Below, one piece after another: positions 10,800 through 19,933 of a DNA stretch of 64,000 nt. Source of the stretch: Asterias rubens. Its lineage: Eukaryota > Echinodermata > Asteroidea > Forcipulatida > Asteriidae. The position numbers were made by a program, and so were the translations under genes. The stretch lies in contig NC_047066.1 of the NCBI RefSeq assembly GCF_902459465.1, positions 21,517,047 to 21,581,046 of the forward strand, written 5' to 3'. Below the pieces are notes generated by a model. That model saw only the letters and a program-made list of their open reading frames with translations, ran no database searches and was not told where the DNA came from. Numbering within the stretch: position 1 is the stretch's first letter; the number at the start of each line of letters is the position of its first letter.

Positions 10800-10950
10800 A
10801 CATTATTTGGTTGAACAAAAAAATCCAAGCATATTATATTACTTGGGTGGGATTCGAACCCACCCAAGCAATTTGCCACTGATTTGTTTTCAAAGAACTC
10901 GGGAAAGCACTGAGTGTAGAGTGCTTATCTCATACATCAGTGGTATGGTT
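10800..10950 (+). mobile_element. tRNA-derived SINE fragment, family V
   Basis: Contains the palindromic B-box region 'gtgggattcgaacccac' followed by 'aagaactcgggaaagcactg' and 'agtgtagagtgct'. The same order of motifs appears at 63460-63600 and, more degenerate, at 21960-22085. The tail orientation is plus. The repeated association of a tRNA-like B box with one specific tail indicates a SINE family and not tRNA genes. Confidence 0.55.
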
Positions 10951-11176
10951 AAAACAAAAACACAAACAATCTTTATCCCCGATAAATTTAATTAAATTTT
11001 GGTCGAGTAAACATTTTGAGCGAGAAGCCCTGTGGTTTTGTAGAGTTTTCCCTCCAATTTCGAGCCCTGACACTGTTTGTTAAAGGGATCTTACATCGGT
11101 TGTTTTGTAAACCACATATCCATTCTCACCTTCTAGAGTTTTCTGTAATCCAGCTGATGTTCTCAACTGCTTATTA

Positions 11177-11580
11177 CAGGCAGTGGACACTATTGATAAA
11201 AACTCAAAATAATTATTATCATAAAACTCTTCTTGATTACGAGTAATGGGGAGAGGTTGATATTATAAAACATTGTGAGAAACAACTCCCTCTGAAGTGA
11301 CGTAGTTTTCGAGAAAGAAGTAATTTTCCACAAATTTGATTTCGAGACCTCAGATTTAGAATTTGTGGTCTCGAAATCAAGCATCTGAAAGCACACAACT
11401 TTGTGTGACCATGGTGCGACAAGGGTGTTTTTTCTTTCATTAATATCTCGCATTGCGTTCCTTGCAACTTCGACGACCGATTGGGCTCAAATTTTCACAG
11501 GATTGTTATTTTATGCATACGTTTAGATAAACTAACTGTGAAGACTAGTCTTTGACAATTACCAATAGTGTCCAGTGTTT
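11177..11580. mobile_element. Palindromic MITE, family B
   Basis: Starts 'aggcagtggacactattg' and ends 'accaatagtgtccagtg', forming an inverted terminal pair. The internal palindrome is 'tttgatttcgagacctcaga' against 'ggtctcgaaatcaagc'. Related copies occur at 25682-26029, 27131-27480, 35522-35907, 50532-50922, 63799-64000 and, degenerate, 55680-55915. No coding capacity. This is the most frequent hairpin family in the window. Confidence 0.8.
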
Positions 11581-12640
11581 TGAGGTAACTTGCAGATGGG
11601 ATTTGAGGCATTGCAGGTACAATTTCAAGTGGAATTAGTTGTGCGTTGCGACCGTTGGCGAACATTGGAAACTTTACACGAACACATTTCTGAGGTGTTG
11701 GCGAGTGGTTTTTAAAATGGCGGGCAAGCATACGGTATTATTTTTTGGTCACAAACATAACTACAGTGGATATTCAATAATGTACAGATTTGAAATAACT
11801 AGGTCCATGAGTTGATGTCATTATATTGCAGGAAAGTTGTACATTTGTAATGTGATGTTTGACATTTTTGAGATTTTTTGGGGGCGTGGCTAGCCAGGGC
11901 TAAGTGGGGGCTCATTATCCCCACAGTTTCTGGTTGTTCAAAGCATATTAAACCAGTTCATGTATGCCAGTTAGGGAAAACTAACTACTTTATGATTTAC
12001 TCGACAAAATTTCATCACTGCATGCAAAAGCTGTACATGTAATGACTGTATTTATAGTAAATTGTTAATTTTTGGCTAAAAATGCACTATTTAACTTCAA
12101 AATGGCAGCCATTTTGTAAACAGGCACTTTCCATGTTCTTGTGAAATCCTTCCAGATGATAATTTTATGCAACAGGTCAAAATTTTTGTATAAAGCTGTT
12201 CATTTTAAGGTGTTTCTTGTACGTTTCTACAAATAAATAGCCGCCATCTTGATTTTTGGCCGTCATCTTGGATTTCTCGCTTGCGAACCTACATTTTTGT
12301 GAGAACATTGTTTTTTCTTGGAGAGGGCACCATTCCCTACATTTTGATGTATAGATCTCCCCTTCACGCATGACCCTGCAGCATTTTCCTATTTCTAGAG
12401 GACTTTTTTCCCTTCGGCCCATGGCCTACCTGTGCTATGTAAAAAGGAGTAGGTCTCGTACTTTAATCCTAACCCACAATACCTTGCAGGTAATGAGCGG
12501 TTAGTATTATCATAACTTTTGTGAAGTTGATGTGAAGGCCGAAATGATAATCAGGGATAATAAAGTGAATTGAAATTAATTGAAATAATTGTTATTATAC
12601 ATGAGTGGAATAATTTTCGATAAGAGGTGTGACTACTCAC
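11581..12640. other. Non-coding stretch downstream of adaptin exon
   Basis: On the minus strand this follows the last recognisable adaptin exon, where the next exon ('VANAV...' in animal beta-adaptins) should lie. I find no such segment here or down to position 1. The sequence includes diverged inverted pieces such as 'aaaatggcagccattttg' near 12100. Either the next intron exceeds 12.6 kb or the gene is broken. Confidence 0.5.
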
Positions 12641-12886
12641 CATTGGGTTTGATGCAGTCAAAAGGTCCCTCAGTTGATCAATAAATCCCTGATCCTCAAC
12701 AAGCTGTGGGTTGATATCATACAGCTTAGCTACACATACTGCGGCAGTTTTCTGCACATAGGGGTCTTCATCCTTCAGGCATTTACGCAGCGGGTCACAC
12801 AGGTATGCTGTGATCTTATCCACTCAGATGCAGCCCATGGTGCACACTGCTAGAGCACGAATCAGTGGGTTGGTGTCCTCGCAGTC
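12641..12886 (-). pseudogene. AP2B1: Beta-adaptin third coding exon with in-frame TGA
   Basis: An 82-codon exon from 'DCEDTNPLIRALAV' through '[20 protein letters not shown]' to 'LLTASNPM', phase 0 at both ends, with donor 'atg|gtgag'. Codon 21 is TGA (12824-12826), where beta-adaptins have arginine in 'GCIRVDKI'; a C-to-T change in CGA explains it. Two more conserved arginines have also changed by CpG-type transitions: 'AVRT' to 'AVCT' and 'YVRK' to 'YVQK'. The acceptor is 'tatatag' with no pyrimidine tract. All this fits loss of function. The exon is otherwise highly conserved, so decay is recent. Confidence 0.85.
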
Positions 12887-13190
12887 CTATATATTATATA
12901 TATTATATTATATTTATTGGTTTGTTTCATAAAAACATTACAAAGAAATGAACAGAATGACAACCGATATGGTTGAACTGCACTAGAACATGTACAGCAT
13001 AAAAATTTCCTTAAAAAGAGCTAAAGGTTAAACAGTTAAAACACACAATAGATAATGAGCAAGTATTACAAACAATCAATACAACAAACAATCAACCAGC
13101 ACTTAACCAAAAAGAGTGAGACTTACACAAATAGACCTAATCAAAGGGACAAAGAGAAATAACAGTTGAGCTTCTGTTAGTCTTTTTATC
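12887..13190. mobile_element. Retroelement 3'-end-like insertion next to exon
   Basis: Starts with a TA-rich tract directly against the exon and continues with AT-rich, A-biased sequence such as 'gtttgtttcataaaaacatt' and 'acaaacaatcaatacaacaa'. It resembles the 3' untranslated end and tail of a non-LTR element, compared with 26675-26830. Because it abuts the exon, it has replaced the normal polypyrimidine tract of the adaptin intron. Family not identified. Confidence 0.4.
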
Positions 13191-13259
13191 CATATATTTC
13201 ACATTTCGCAAAACCTAAATTTCTGTAGATCTAAATGATTTTGTGTGGAGATGAAGCTA

Positions 13260-13660
13260 CCTAAATATACAGAATATTACCTTATAAAAGATCTACTGAC
13301 TCTACATCGTCTATTATTCAAAACCTTAGATGCTCAGACAGGAGGAGGGATGTCGATGATTTCCTGCTAAACATTCTATTTGTGTTCTCTACCTCCTTCA
13401 GGTCAAACTAGCCCCTTCCCCTTTTTGTTGCTTATTATCTATTTCCACTTGACTGCTCTGTTAGCCTTTAAATCCCTATATTTCACATTTAACACCGTTT
13501 TGTAGTTTTAGCCCAACAAATTGTATGAAAATGAAAAATGCCTGACAAAAATACCTTTTAAAATACATTTTAAAGTTCTACAGACTCTAAATAATCTATT
13601 ATTGAAAACCTTGACACCTTGGACAGTAGGAGGGATGCTGAAGTTTTTCTGCTATTTCAT
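13260..13660. repeat. Diverged direct repeat in adaptin intron
   Basis: Segments near 13283-13355 ('gactctacatcgtctattat' then 'gacaggaggagggatg') and 13574-13640 ('gactctaaataatctattat' then 'gacagtaggagggatg') are about 290 bp apart and clearly related. The second ends close to the splice donor of the neighbouring exon. No coding content is seen in the repeat itself. Confidence 0.5.
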
Positions 13661-13669
13661 TATTCTTAC

Positions 13670-13805
13670 CTTGACGAATGTATTGACTGCCATAATAGCC
13701 ATGTCAGGCTGGCTCTTGGCGTAGTTCATCAAGTAGAGATACACAAGTTTCTTCAACTCCAGGTTGTCAGTTTGCATGCAGTTCACCACATCAGGAAAGA
13801 GGGAG
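13670..13805 (-). CDS. AP2B1: Beta-adaptin second coding exon
   Basis: A 136-nt exon. After two bases from the start exon it reads '[20 protein letters not shown]' then '[20 protein letters not shown]' and 'VNTFVK'. This is one of the most conserved stretches of the beta-adaptin trunk and carries no defect. The acceptor is 'tatttcag' and the donor 'gtcaag|gtaag'. It joins in frame to both neighbours. The sequence does not separate AP-1 from AP-2 beta. Confidence 0.92.
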
Positions 13806-13920
13806 CTGAAATAATACAAATGTATCATAAAAATAGTATGCAGTTCTTACATAATTCTTTATCACAACCAAAGGCGCCTGAAAGCACTAATTACTTGGTC
13901 TCCAAGGTATGCACAGCTAT

Positions 13921-14073
13921 ACGCCTCTCTTAATATTTATGCATGGCGTCATAGTTCTTACCCAAAATGAGACCATAGGCGCACGTCCGCCACCACTTGC
14001 AGTGGCTGCGCCTATGGCCTCGTTTTGGGTTAGAGTTGTCATGTACTCCATGCATAAATATTAAGAGAGGCGT
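13921..14073. mobile_element. Palindromic MITE, family K (153 bp)
   Basis: A near-perfect hairpin. 'acgcctctcttaatatttat' at the left faces its complement 'ataaatattaagagaggcgt' at the right. The loop-proximal arms are 'cataggcgcacg' and 'ctgcgcctatgg'. The flanks read TA on both sides, compatible with a TA target duplication. It lies in the adaptin intron, just outside the 1970-bp tandem duplication that begins at 14082. Confidence 0.8.
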
Positions 14074-14117
14074 ATGCTCAAGATATAAGACCCATTTCCT
14101 TACAAAGCACCAAGTAA

Positions 14118-14400
14118 CAGTTTACGAGGGCTGTGGCGCAATCTGTAGCCAAAAATACCAGAAAACACCAAGGCAAACCCTTCCTCTTAACAATAAGTGT
14201 ACTGGATTATTTTACATTATATACAAACGGGACCTTCAGCTTTACGTCCTATCCAAAGGACAAAGCAATAATTGTTTTAGTATCTTGCTTAAGGACACCA
14301 CTGTGAGGAATGTAAAGACCAGGACTCGAACCCACACTCTGCTAGTCAGAAACACCAGAGGTCGAGGTCAGTGCACTGGACCGCTCAGCCACGACTTGCC
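14118..14400 (-). mobile_element. tRNA-derived SINE (family S1)
   Basis: On the minus strand the head reads 'gtcgtggctgagcggtccag', containing an A-box-like 'tggctgagcgg', followed by the B-box 'gggttcgagtcc'. The body has 'aaagctgaaggtcccgtttg' and ends near 'ccacagccctcgtaaactg'. This resembles a serine/leucine-tRNA-derived SINE. It is repeated at 16088-16370 as part of the tandem duplication. Confidence 0.7.
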
Positions 14401-14440
14401 TTAAGTAACTATTTCAAACACAAGAGACTTTGGATAACTT

Positions 14441-14554
14441 TCCGTATGGCGCCACCACTTTTTCACTCATTTTTACTAAAAGGGATATCTCATTGAGGTA
14501 ATTTAGATACTATATTATTTAATTTCAAATGAAAAAGTGGTGGCGCCATACAGA
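14441..14554. mobile_element. Palindromic MITE, family L
   Basis: Hairpin with arms 'tatggcgccaccactttttc' and its complement 'gaaaaagtggtggcgccata', separated by about 65 bp of AT-rich loop. It is copied at 16411-16524 by the tandem duplication. No coding content. Confidence 0.8.
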
Positions 14555-14690
14555 AACTTTTCTGAGACTTTGGCCAGAGGTACTATAGTCTTACAAAAAC
14601 AGTTTCTCAAAAAAATGTTTCAAATAACAATGTTTTGTGTTTAATTAACAACAAAAACTGGGATCTTTTTGAAGTGTTTTTTCTTCTCAC

Positions 14691-14833
14691 CTAACATCCT
14701 TGCCGACCGTCATACTAGCGATAACTTTCTTCACAGCTTCTTTCTTCTTTTCCTTCTTGTCGCTGTTCAGGTCTGCCTTTAACTCATAGATCTCACCCTT
14801 CTTGGTCGTTGTGAAATACTTGGAATCCGTCAT
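14691..14833 (-). CDS. AP2B1: Beta-adaptin start exon, copy 1
   Basis: Starts with ATG at 14831-14833 and reads '[20 protein letters not shown]' then '[20 protein letters not shown]' and 'MTVGKDV', the typical N-terminus of beta-adaptins. It ends after two bases of the next codon with donor 'gttag|gtgag', which joins in phase to 13805. The acceptor upstream is 'ttatgacag', so a non-coding 5' exon must exist further upstream. The identical exon at 16661-16803 means only one should be used per transcript. Confidence 0.93.
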
Positions 14834-15295
14834 GATGAACTTTTGTAATTAAATCCGGGAAGAAGCTGTCATAATGAGAATTAAACAAAATTGAATAAGG
14901 GGAAAATAAGCTGGCCATTGAAAAAAAATCCTCAGTACTATATGACAACATCGACTAGGAGACTCGCCTCCATGCATGATCACTACACGTACAATCCAAT
15001 ACTAATAGCACCAGGGCAGAGTTCACGGCTAACGAACGCTCATTATTAGACTTACAAACATAAAGACTAGGGACTTTGTATGAACGAAATAATCAGACTA
15101 TGATGCATTTTATTGTCAAAATGTGACTGAAACTTGAAAGTAATTGTTCAATTCCAATTTCAAATCCAGTTTCAACAAACAAAATCAGCAGAAAGATTTC
15201 TGTATCCTGCCACAACTTTGTTATTATTTTGTTGAGAAATACAATGTAAGGGTCATCATAAATCATGAGTATCTATTCTATTTCTATCTTTATCG

Positions 15296-15600
15296 TAATA
15301 AAATATAATAATAATAATAACAAATTCTTATATAGTGCATTTCACAATAAACCGTATCAATGCGCTTTACATTAGTCCCCTGGTCATTGGGCCAATAAGC
15401 ATTCCTTTAATCTTTCTCAGCTCCCATTAGAGAGTATACAGCCCCGAGCTGCCGTGGCGCTCCGAAAGCTTTTCATTCACAATATCAACCTCTACCCTCG
15501 CAGGTACCCATTTATACCCCTGGGTGAAGAGAAGCAATTATAGTAAAGTATCTTGCTCGAGGACACAAGTGTCACGACCGGGATTCGAACCCACACTCCG
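15296..15600 (-). mobile_element. tRNA-derived SINE, 5'-truncated (family S2)
   Basis: The minus strand starts within the tRNA-like part at B-box 'gggttcgaatcccggtcgtg', then 'gtgtcctcgagcaagatact' and 'atgggtacctgcgag'. It ends 'tagtgcatttcacaat'-type sequence plus an (ATT)n tail at 15306-15322. The same family occurs full length at 22118-22465. The (ATT)n tail matches the end of the LINE at 19897-20720, suggesting that LINE machinery moved it. Copied at 17266-17570. Confidence 0.75.
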
Positions 15601-16051
15601 GTGAGATAGATCATTCATTTAGATGTTTAAAATTAAAAGATTAGCGAAAAAAAGTGGTATCAGGATACAGAAATCTTCCCAAAATAAACAAAAACAATCA
15701 TCACAGTTCGGTGGACATGTTTCATTTTATTAAAGAAAAGTGCTAACTGCTAGCTATTGCGCTAAATACCGCGAGAATGTGATATTCCACCGTAAGCTAC
15801 ATGTAGGTCGACTTGACCAACCTACGCAGTTGTTTGTATTGTTTACTGTCTCGTACGCGTAACATACCGACCATAATACCCGAGCGAGTCGAGTACGAGT
15901 GCACGTACAAAAATAACTAACCTTGAAATCGGTTTTAAGTTAAAGCCAGATCATGTTCAATAAATGGTTTATTCAACGATATTCCAATGGGAACCGTGTT
16001 TTTTATTCATTTCATTTGGTTTGGAAGCGGGTGTGTGCAAAAAATAATATT

Positions 16052-18021
16052 GATATAAGACCCATTTCCTTACAAAGCACCAAGTAACAGTTTACGAGGG
16101 CTGTGGCGCAATCTGTAGCCAAAAATACCAGAAAACACCAAGGCAAACCCTTCCTCTTAACAATAAGTGTACTGGATTATTTTACATTATATACAAACGG
16201 GACCTTCAGCTTTACGTCCTATCCAAAGGACAAAGCAATAATTGTTTTAGTATCTTGCTTAAGGACACCACTGTGAGGAATGTAAAGACCAGGACTCGAA
16301 CCCACACTCTGCTAGTCAGAAACACCAGAGGTCGAGGTCAGTGCACTGGACCGCTCAGCCACGACTTGCCTTAAGTAACTATTTCAAACACAAGAGACTT
16401 TGGATAACTTTCCGTATGGCGCCACCACTTTTTCACTCATTTTTACTAAAAGGGATATCTCATTGAGGTAATTTAGATACTATATTATTTAATTTCAAAT
16501 GAAAAAGTGGTGGCGCCATACAGAAACTTTTCTGAGACTTTGGCCAGAGGTACTATAGTCTTACAAAAACAGTTTCTCAAAAAAATGTTTCAAATAACAA
16601 TGTTTTGTGTTTAATTAACAACAAAAACTGGGATCTTTTTGAAGTGTTTTTTCTTCTCACCTAACATCCTTGCCGACCGTCATACTAGCGATAACTTTCT
16701 TCACAGCTTCTTTCTTCTTTTCCTTCTTGTCGCTGTTCAGGTCTGCCTTTAACTCATAGATCTCACCCTTCTTGGTCGTTGTGAAATACTTGGAATCCGT
16801 CATGATGAACTTTTGTAATTAAATCCGGGAAGAAGCTGTCATAATGAGAATTAAACAAAATTGAATAAGGGGAAAATAAGCTGGCCATTGAAAAAAAATC
16901 CTCAGTACTATATGACAACATCGACTAGGAGACTCGCCTCCATGCATGATCACTACACGTACAATCCAATACTAATAGCACCAGGGCAGAGTTCACGGCT
17001 AACGAACGCTCATTATTAGACTTACAAACATAAAGACTAGGGACTTTGTATGAACGAAATAATCAGACTATGATGCATTTTATTGTCAAAATGTGACTGA
17101 AACTTGAAAGTAATTGTTCAATTCCAATTTCAAATCCAGTTTCAACAAACAAAATCAGCAGAAAGATTTCTGTATCCTGCCACAACTTTGTTATTATTTT
17201 GTTGAGAAATACAATGTAAGGGTCATCATAAATCATGAGTATCTATTCTATTTCTATCTTTATCGTAATGAAATATAATAATAATAATAACAAATTCTTA
17301 TATAGTGCATTTCACAATAAACCGTATCAATGCGCTTTACATTAGTCCCCTGGTCATTGGGCCAATAAGCATTCCTTTAATCTTTCTCAGCTCCCATTAG
17401 AGAGTATACAGCCCCGAGCTGCCGTGGCGCTCCGAAAGCTTTTCATTCACAATATCAACCTCTACCCTCGCAGGTACCCATTTATACCCCTGGGTGAAGA
17501 GAAGCAATTATAGTAAAGTATCTTGCTCGAGGACACAAGTGTCACGACCGGGATTCGAACCCACACTCCGGTGAGATAGATCATTCATTTAGATGTTTAA
17601 AATTAAAAGATTAGCGAAAAAAAGTGGTATCAGGATACAGAAATCTTCCCAAAATAAACAAAAACAATCATCACAGTTCGGTGGACATGTTTCATTTTAT
17701 TAAAGAAAAGTGCTAACTGCTAGCTATTGCGCTAAATACCGCGAGAATGTGATATTCCACCGTAAGCTACATGTAGGTCGACTTGACCAACCTACGCAGT
17801 TGTTTGTATTGTTTACTGTCTCGTACGCGTAACATACCGACCATAATACCCGAGCGAGTCGAGTACGAGTGCACGTACAAAAATAACTAACCTTGAAATC
17901 GGTTTTAAGTTAAAGCCAGATCATGTTCAATAAATGGTTTATTCAACGATATTCCAATGGGAACCGTGTTTTTTATTCATTTCATTTGGTTTGGAAGCGG
18001 GTGTGTGCAAAAAATAATATT
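16052..18021 (+). repeat. Tandem duplication unit 2 (1970 bp)
   Basis: Second copy of the unit described at 14082-16051, ending where the next bases change to 'taaaaaataatcaaaag'. The junction 'aataatatt|gatataagac' at 16051/16052 is unique to the tandem state and can be used to test it. This copy is nearer to the shared promoter region, so its exon is the one first met by adaptin transcription. Confidence 0.97.
16661..16803 (-). CDS. AP2B1: Beta-adaptin start exon, copy 2
   Basis: Identical in sequence to 14691-14833, with ATG at 16801-16803. If both copies were spliced into one message, the second would bring its 5' UTR bases and ATG into the middle and disturb the frame, so either skipping of one copy or a non-productive message is expected. 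Upstream at about 17892 there is a possible 5' UTR donor ('tttcaag|gttagt' on the minus strand). Confidence 0.9.
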
Positions 18022-18239
18022 TAAAAAATAATCAAAAGTGGGTGGGTACACTGAAATTATGTTGGCTGTTTACGGAAGTCAGAACCGGCAAACCCTTGCA
18101 TTAAAACGCGTATTTCAATCTACGAAAAACAAGAATAACACTCAAACGAAGTTTGTCATATAAAACAACTATCAGAGTATCAATTATTGCATACATACTT
18201 ACAATAAAATTTGTAAAAACACCGATTTCGTGTGATTTT

Positions 18240-18453
18240 TTTAGCAGACTAATCGGAAGTCCGACGGGCTAGAGAAAGATGGCGCTGCCCTGTCAGCATA
18301 TCCCAGCATGCATTGCGCGAAGAAGCAGATTTTTAACTGGTACCTCTCCGTACGTATTCCCGTAGTCTTTCTATATAATGACTGCGGTTACCAGTGGAAT
18401 TATTTCTTATTACATCAACATCGTCGTCTGCTAGAAAGCACATTCATTCGCAG
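18240..18453. promoter_or_regulatory. Candidate bidirectional promoter and PEX12 5' UTR exon
   Basis: The region between the divergent adaptin and PEX12 genes. It contains 'aagatggcgctg' (YY1-like) at about 18276 and 'tatcccagcatgcattgcgc' at about 18299, which resembles the ZNF143/Staf site (core TTCCCAGCATGC...GCG) common in divergent housekeeping promoters. A splice donor 'cgcag|gtaaag' at 18453/18454 would end a non-coding first exon for PEX12 whose acceptor is at 19555. The transcription start is not determined. A GC-moderate segment with no TATA box at a clear position fits a housekeeping promoter. Confidence 0.55.
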
Positions 18454-18976
18454 GTAAAGTTATCATATTTAACTGCAAATTAGAGATATAAAACAAGAAA
18501 TAAGACACAAAGAACATATCTATGCATGGTCTGTGGTAGCTGGCACTCGTTTTGGAATTGATTCCTTCACTGAAAAAGGTAAGGGGAGATGGGGCGATTG
18601 TGGGTTTGTAAAATTACAATCAAGTGTGAATTTTGGGTGGGCCGGCTGCTGCAGCCAGCTGCCGAGTGCATGCACTTCTCAAGTTCTTGTGTGTACAACT
18701 AGCTACACCAACTTTCTGAACAGGAATGTAGTGGTAGGAAGTGCTCTACTATAGGCTAGAATGTGCTCTGGACTATCTGCAATTCTGTCTGTGATTCTGT
18801 GATTCAGTGTTTCTGCATTTTTATTTTGTATAGAGGACCACAATGGAAATAAGCTTATTTTAGCTTTTTTGTGTTATCCTCGACAATTCCTCAGATTCAA
18901 ATGTCTTTTCCCTTGTATTTTTTATCTGTTTTTGTCCAATTGTTGTATTTTATAGAATTCTGTGGAGATTGTCTAA

Positions 18977-19003
18977 TAAACAAACAAACAAACAAACAAA
19001 CAA
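18977..19003. repeat. (CAAA)n microsatellite
   Basis: About six copies of 'caaa' following 'gattgtctaata'. It may be the tail of a retroelement whose 3' end covers roughly 18880-18977. Confidence 0.85.
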
Positions 19004-19360
19004 GTACGACAAGTACGTACGGCTAATCATAATGATAATGCCATTTAATTTAATGCTGGTAGGTAGGCCTAGAACTTAGTACTTCTACTTGTTCATAAAT
19101 CATGATGGACAATTTGACAATTTATTTGTTTAAACTTGAATTAAATAAATAAGTTAGTGGATATACTGCTAGAACCGGCTGAGATTTAATAATAAATGCT
19201 ATGTAAACCGGCAAATCTGGTTGTAGCACCCTTTCTTACTCAGTCAGTTTTATTGTAGATTAAATTGCAACAATTTTTTACCATTGTTGCGAAGCTGACT
19301 GTAAAGCGTACTGCTTTTAGCAACCTGGACGCTCCACATCCCCATCCAGTTTTCTTCAAT

Positions 19361-19375
19361 CCCCCCCCCCCCCCC
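19361..19375. repeat. Poly(C) tract
   Basis: Fifteen C residues in the first PEX12 intron. Length-unstable and prone to sequencing error. Confidence 0.9.
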
Positions 19376-19555
19376 ATTGATGCTAAAATATGGTTCAAAC
19401 TTTGGTAAGATTTTGAACAACTGGTCCTTCACTAGAAAAATGGAAGAGGCAACGGGATTCCTTTTTCCCTGGACCGGAACTTTAATCATAATAAGTCAAG
19501 ACTAACTAACTAATTATTTATTTCTGATTGAACTCTTTCTTTTTTATTAACTCAG

Positions 19556-19696
19556 TTATAAAACACAGACAAGATGGCGGAATTTGGTGCTCACTTGACA
19601 TCAACGACAGTCTCAAACAGACCTTCATTTTTTGAAGTTCTTGCTCAAGAAAGTTTGATGAGTACACTTCGACCGGCCATGAAGCATTTGATAAAG
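19556..19696 (+). CDS. PEX12: PEX12 first coding exon
   Basis: Acceptor 'tttattaactcag' then a short UTR and ATG at 19574 in good context ('gacaagatggcg'). It encodes 'MAEFGAHLTSTTVSNRPSFF' and 'EVLAQESLMSTLRPAMKHLI' plus K, 41 residues, matching the PEX12 N-terminus. Donor 'ataaag|gtgact'. The frame continues past the donor into intron sequence for about 35 codons and should not be taken as protein. Confidence 0.9.
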
Positions 19697-19896
19697 GTGA
19701 CTTTTCTATTATTGTTACAAAGTCTTAAAATTGTCACTGTAAAGGTAACATTGTTTTTGTTGACGGCTTTATTGAATTACTTCATTACCATACAGCTTAT
19801 GAATTGCTAAGGCTTCCTTCACAAGTTTTAAACAAGGTTCCAACAAGTTCACTTGAGTTTCAAATTACTTGCATTACACTCACATGAAACTTCTAT

Positions 19897-19900
19897 TTCC

Positions 19901-19933
<33 letters not shown>

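Larger units (their letters stand above)
14082..16051 (+). repeat. Tandem duplication unit 1 (1970 bp)
   Basis: Direct tandem copy of 16052-18021. Both run from 'gatataagacccatttcctt' to 'gtgtgcaaaaaataatatt', with identical length. I noticed only one base difference (an A in 'cgtaataaaat' here, G in the second copy). The unit contains the adaptin start exon, two SINE pieces and a hairpin MITE. Such identity means either a very recent duplication or an assembly artefact. Confidence 0.97.
12641..16803 (-). pseudogene. AP2B1: Beta-adaptin (AP-1/AP-2 beta), 5' part, apparently broken
   Basis: Gene-level entry. Beta-adaptin is the large beta subunit of clathrin adaptor complexes AP-1 and AP-2; invertebrates usually have one shared gene. 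Three coding exons are present in order on the minus strand: start exon (14691-14833, duplicated at 16661-16803), 13670-13805 and 12641-12886. Together they give about the first 175 residues of the N-terminal HEAT/armadillo trunk, with splice phases that join correctly. The later trunk, hinge and ear (over 700 residues) are absent. The third exon has an in-frame TGA at 12824-12826 and unusual residues at normally arginine positions. PEX12 diverges on the other strand. I favour a decaying duplicate locus; an assembly error is the main alternative. Confidence 0.75.

Noticed and set aside
13997..14404. 135-codon plus-strand frame
   Set aside because: It runs through a hairpin MITE and an antisense SINE; no protein resemblance.
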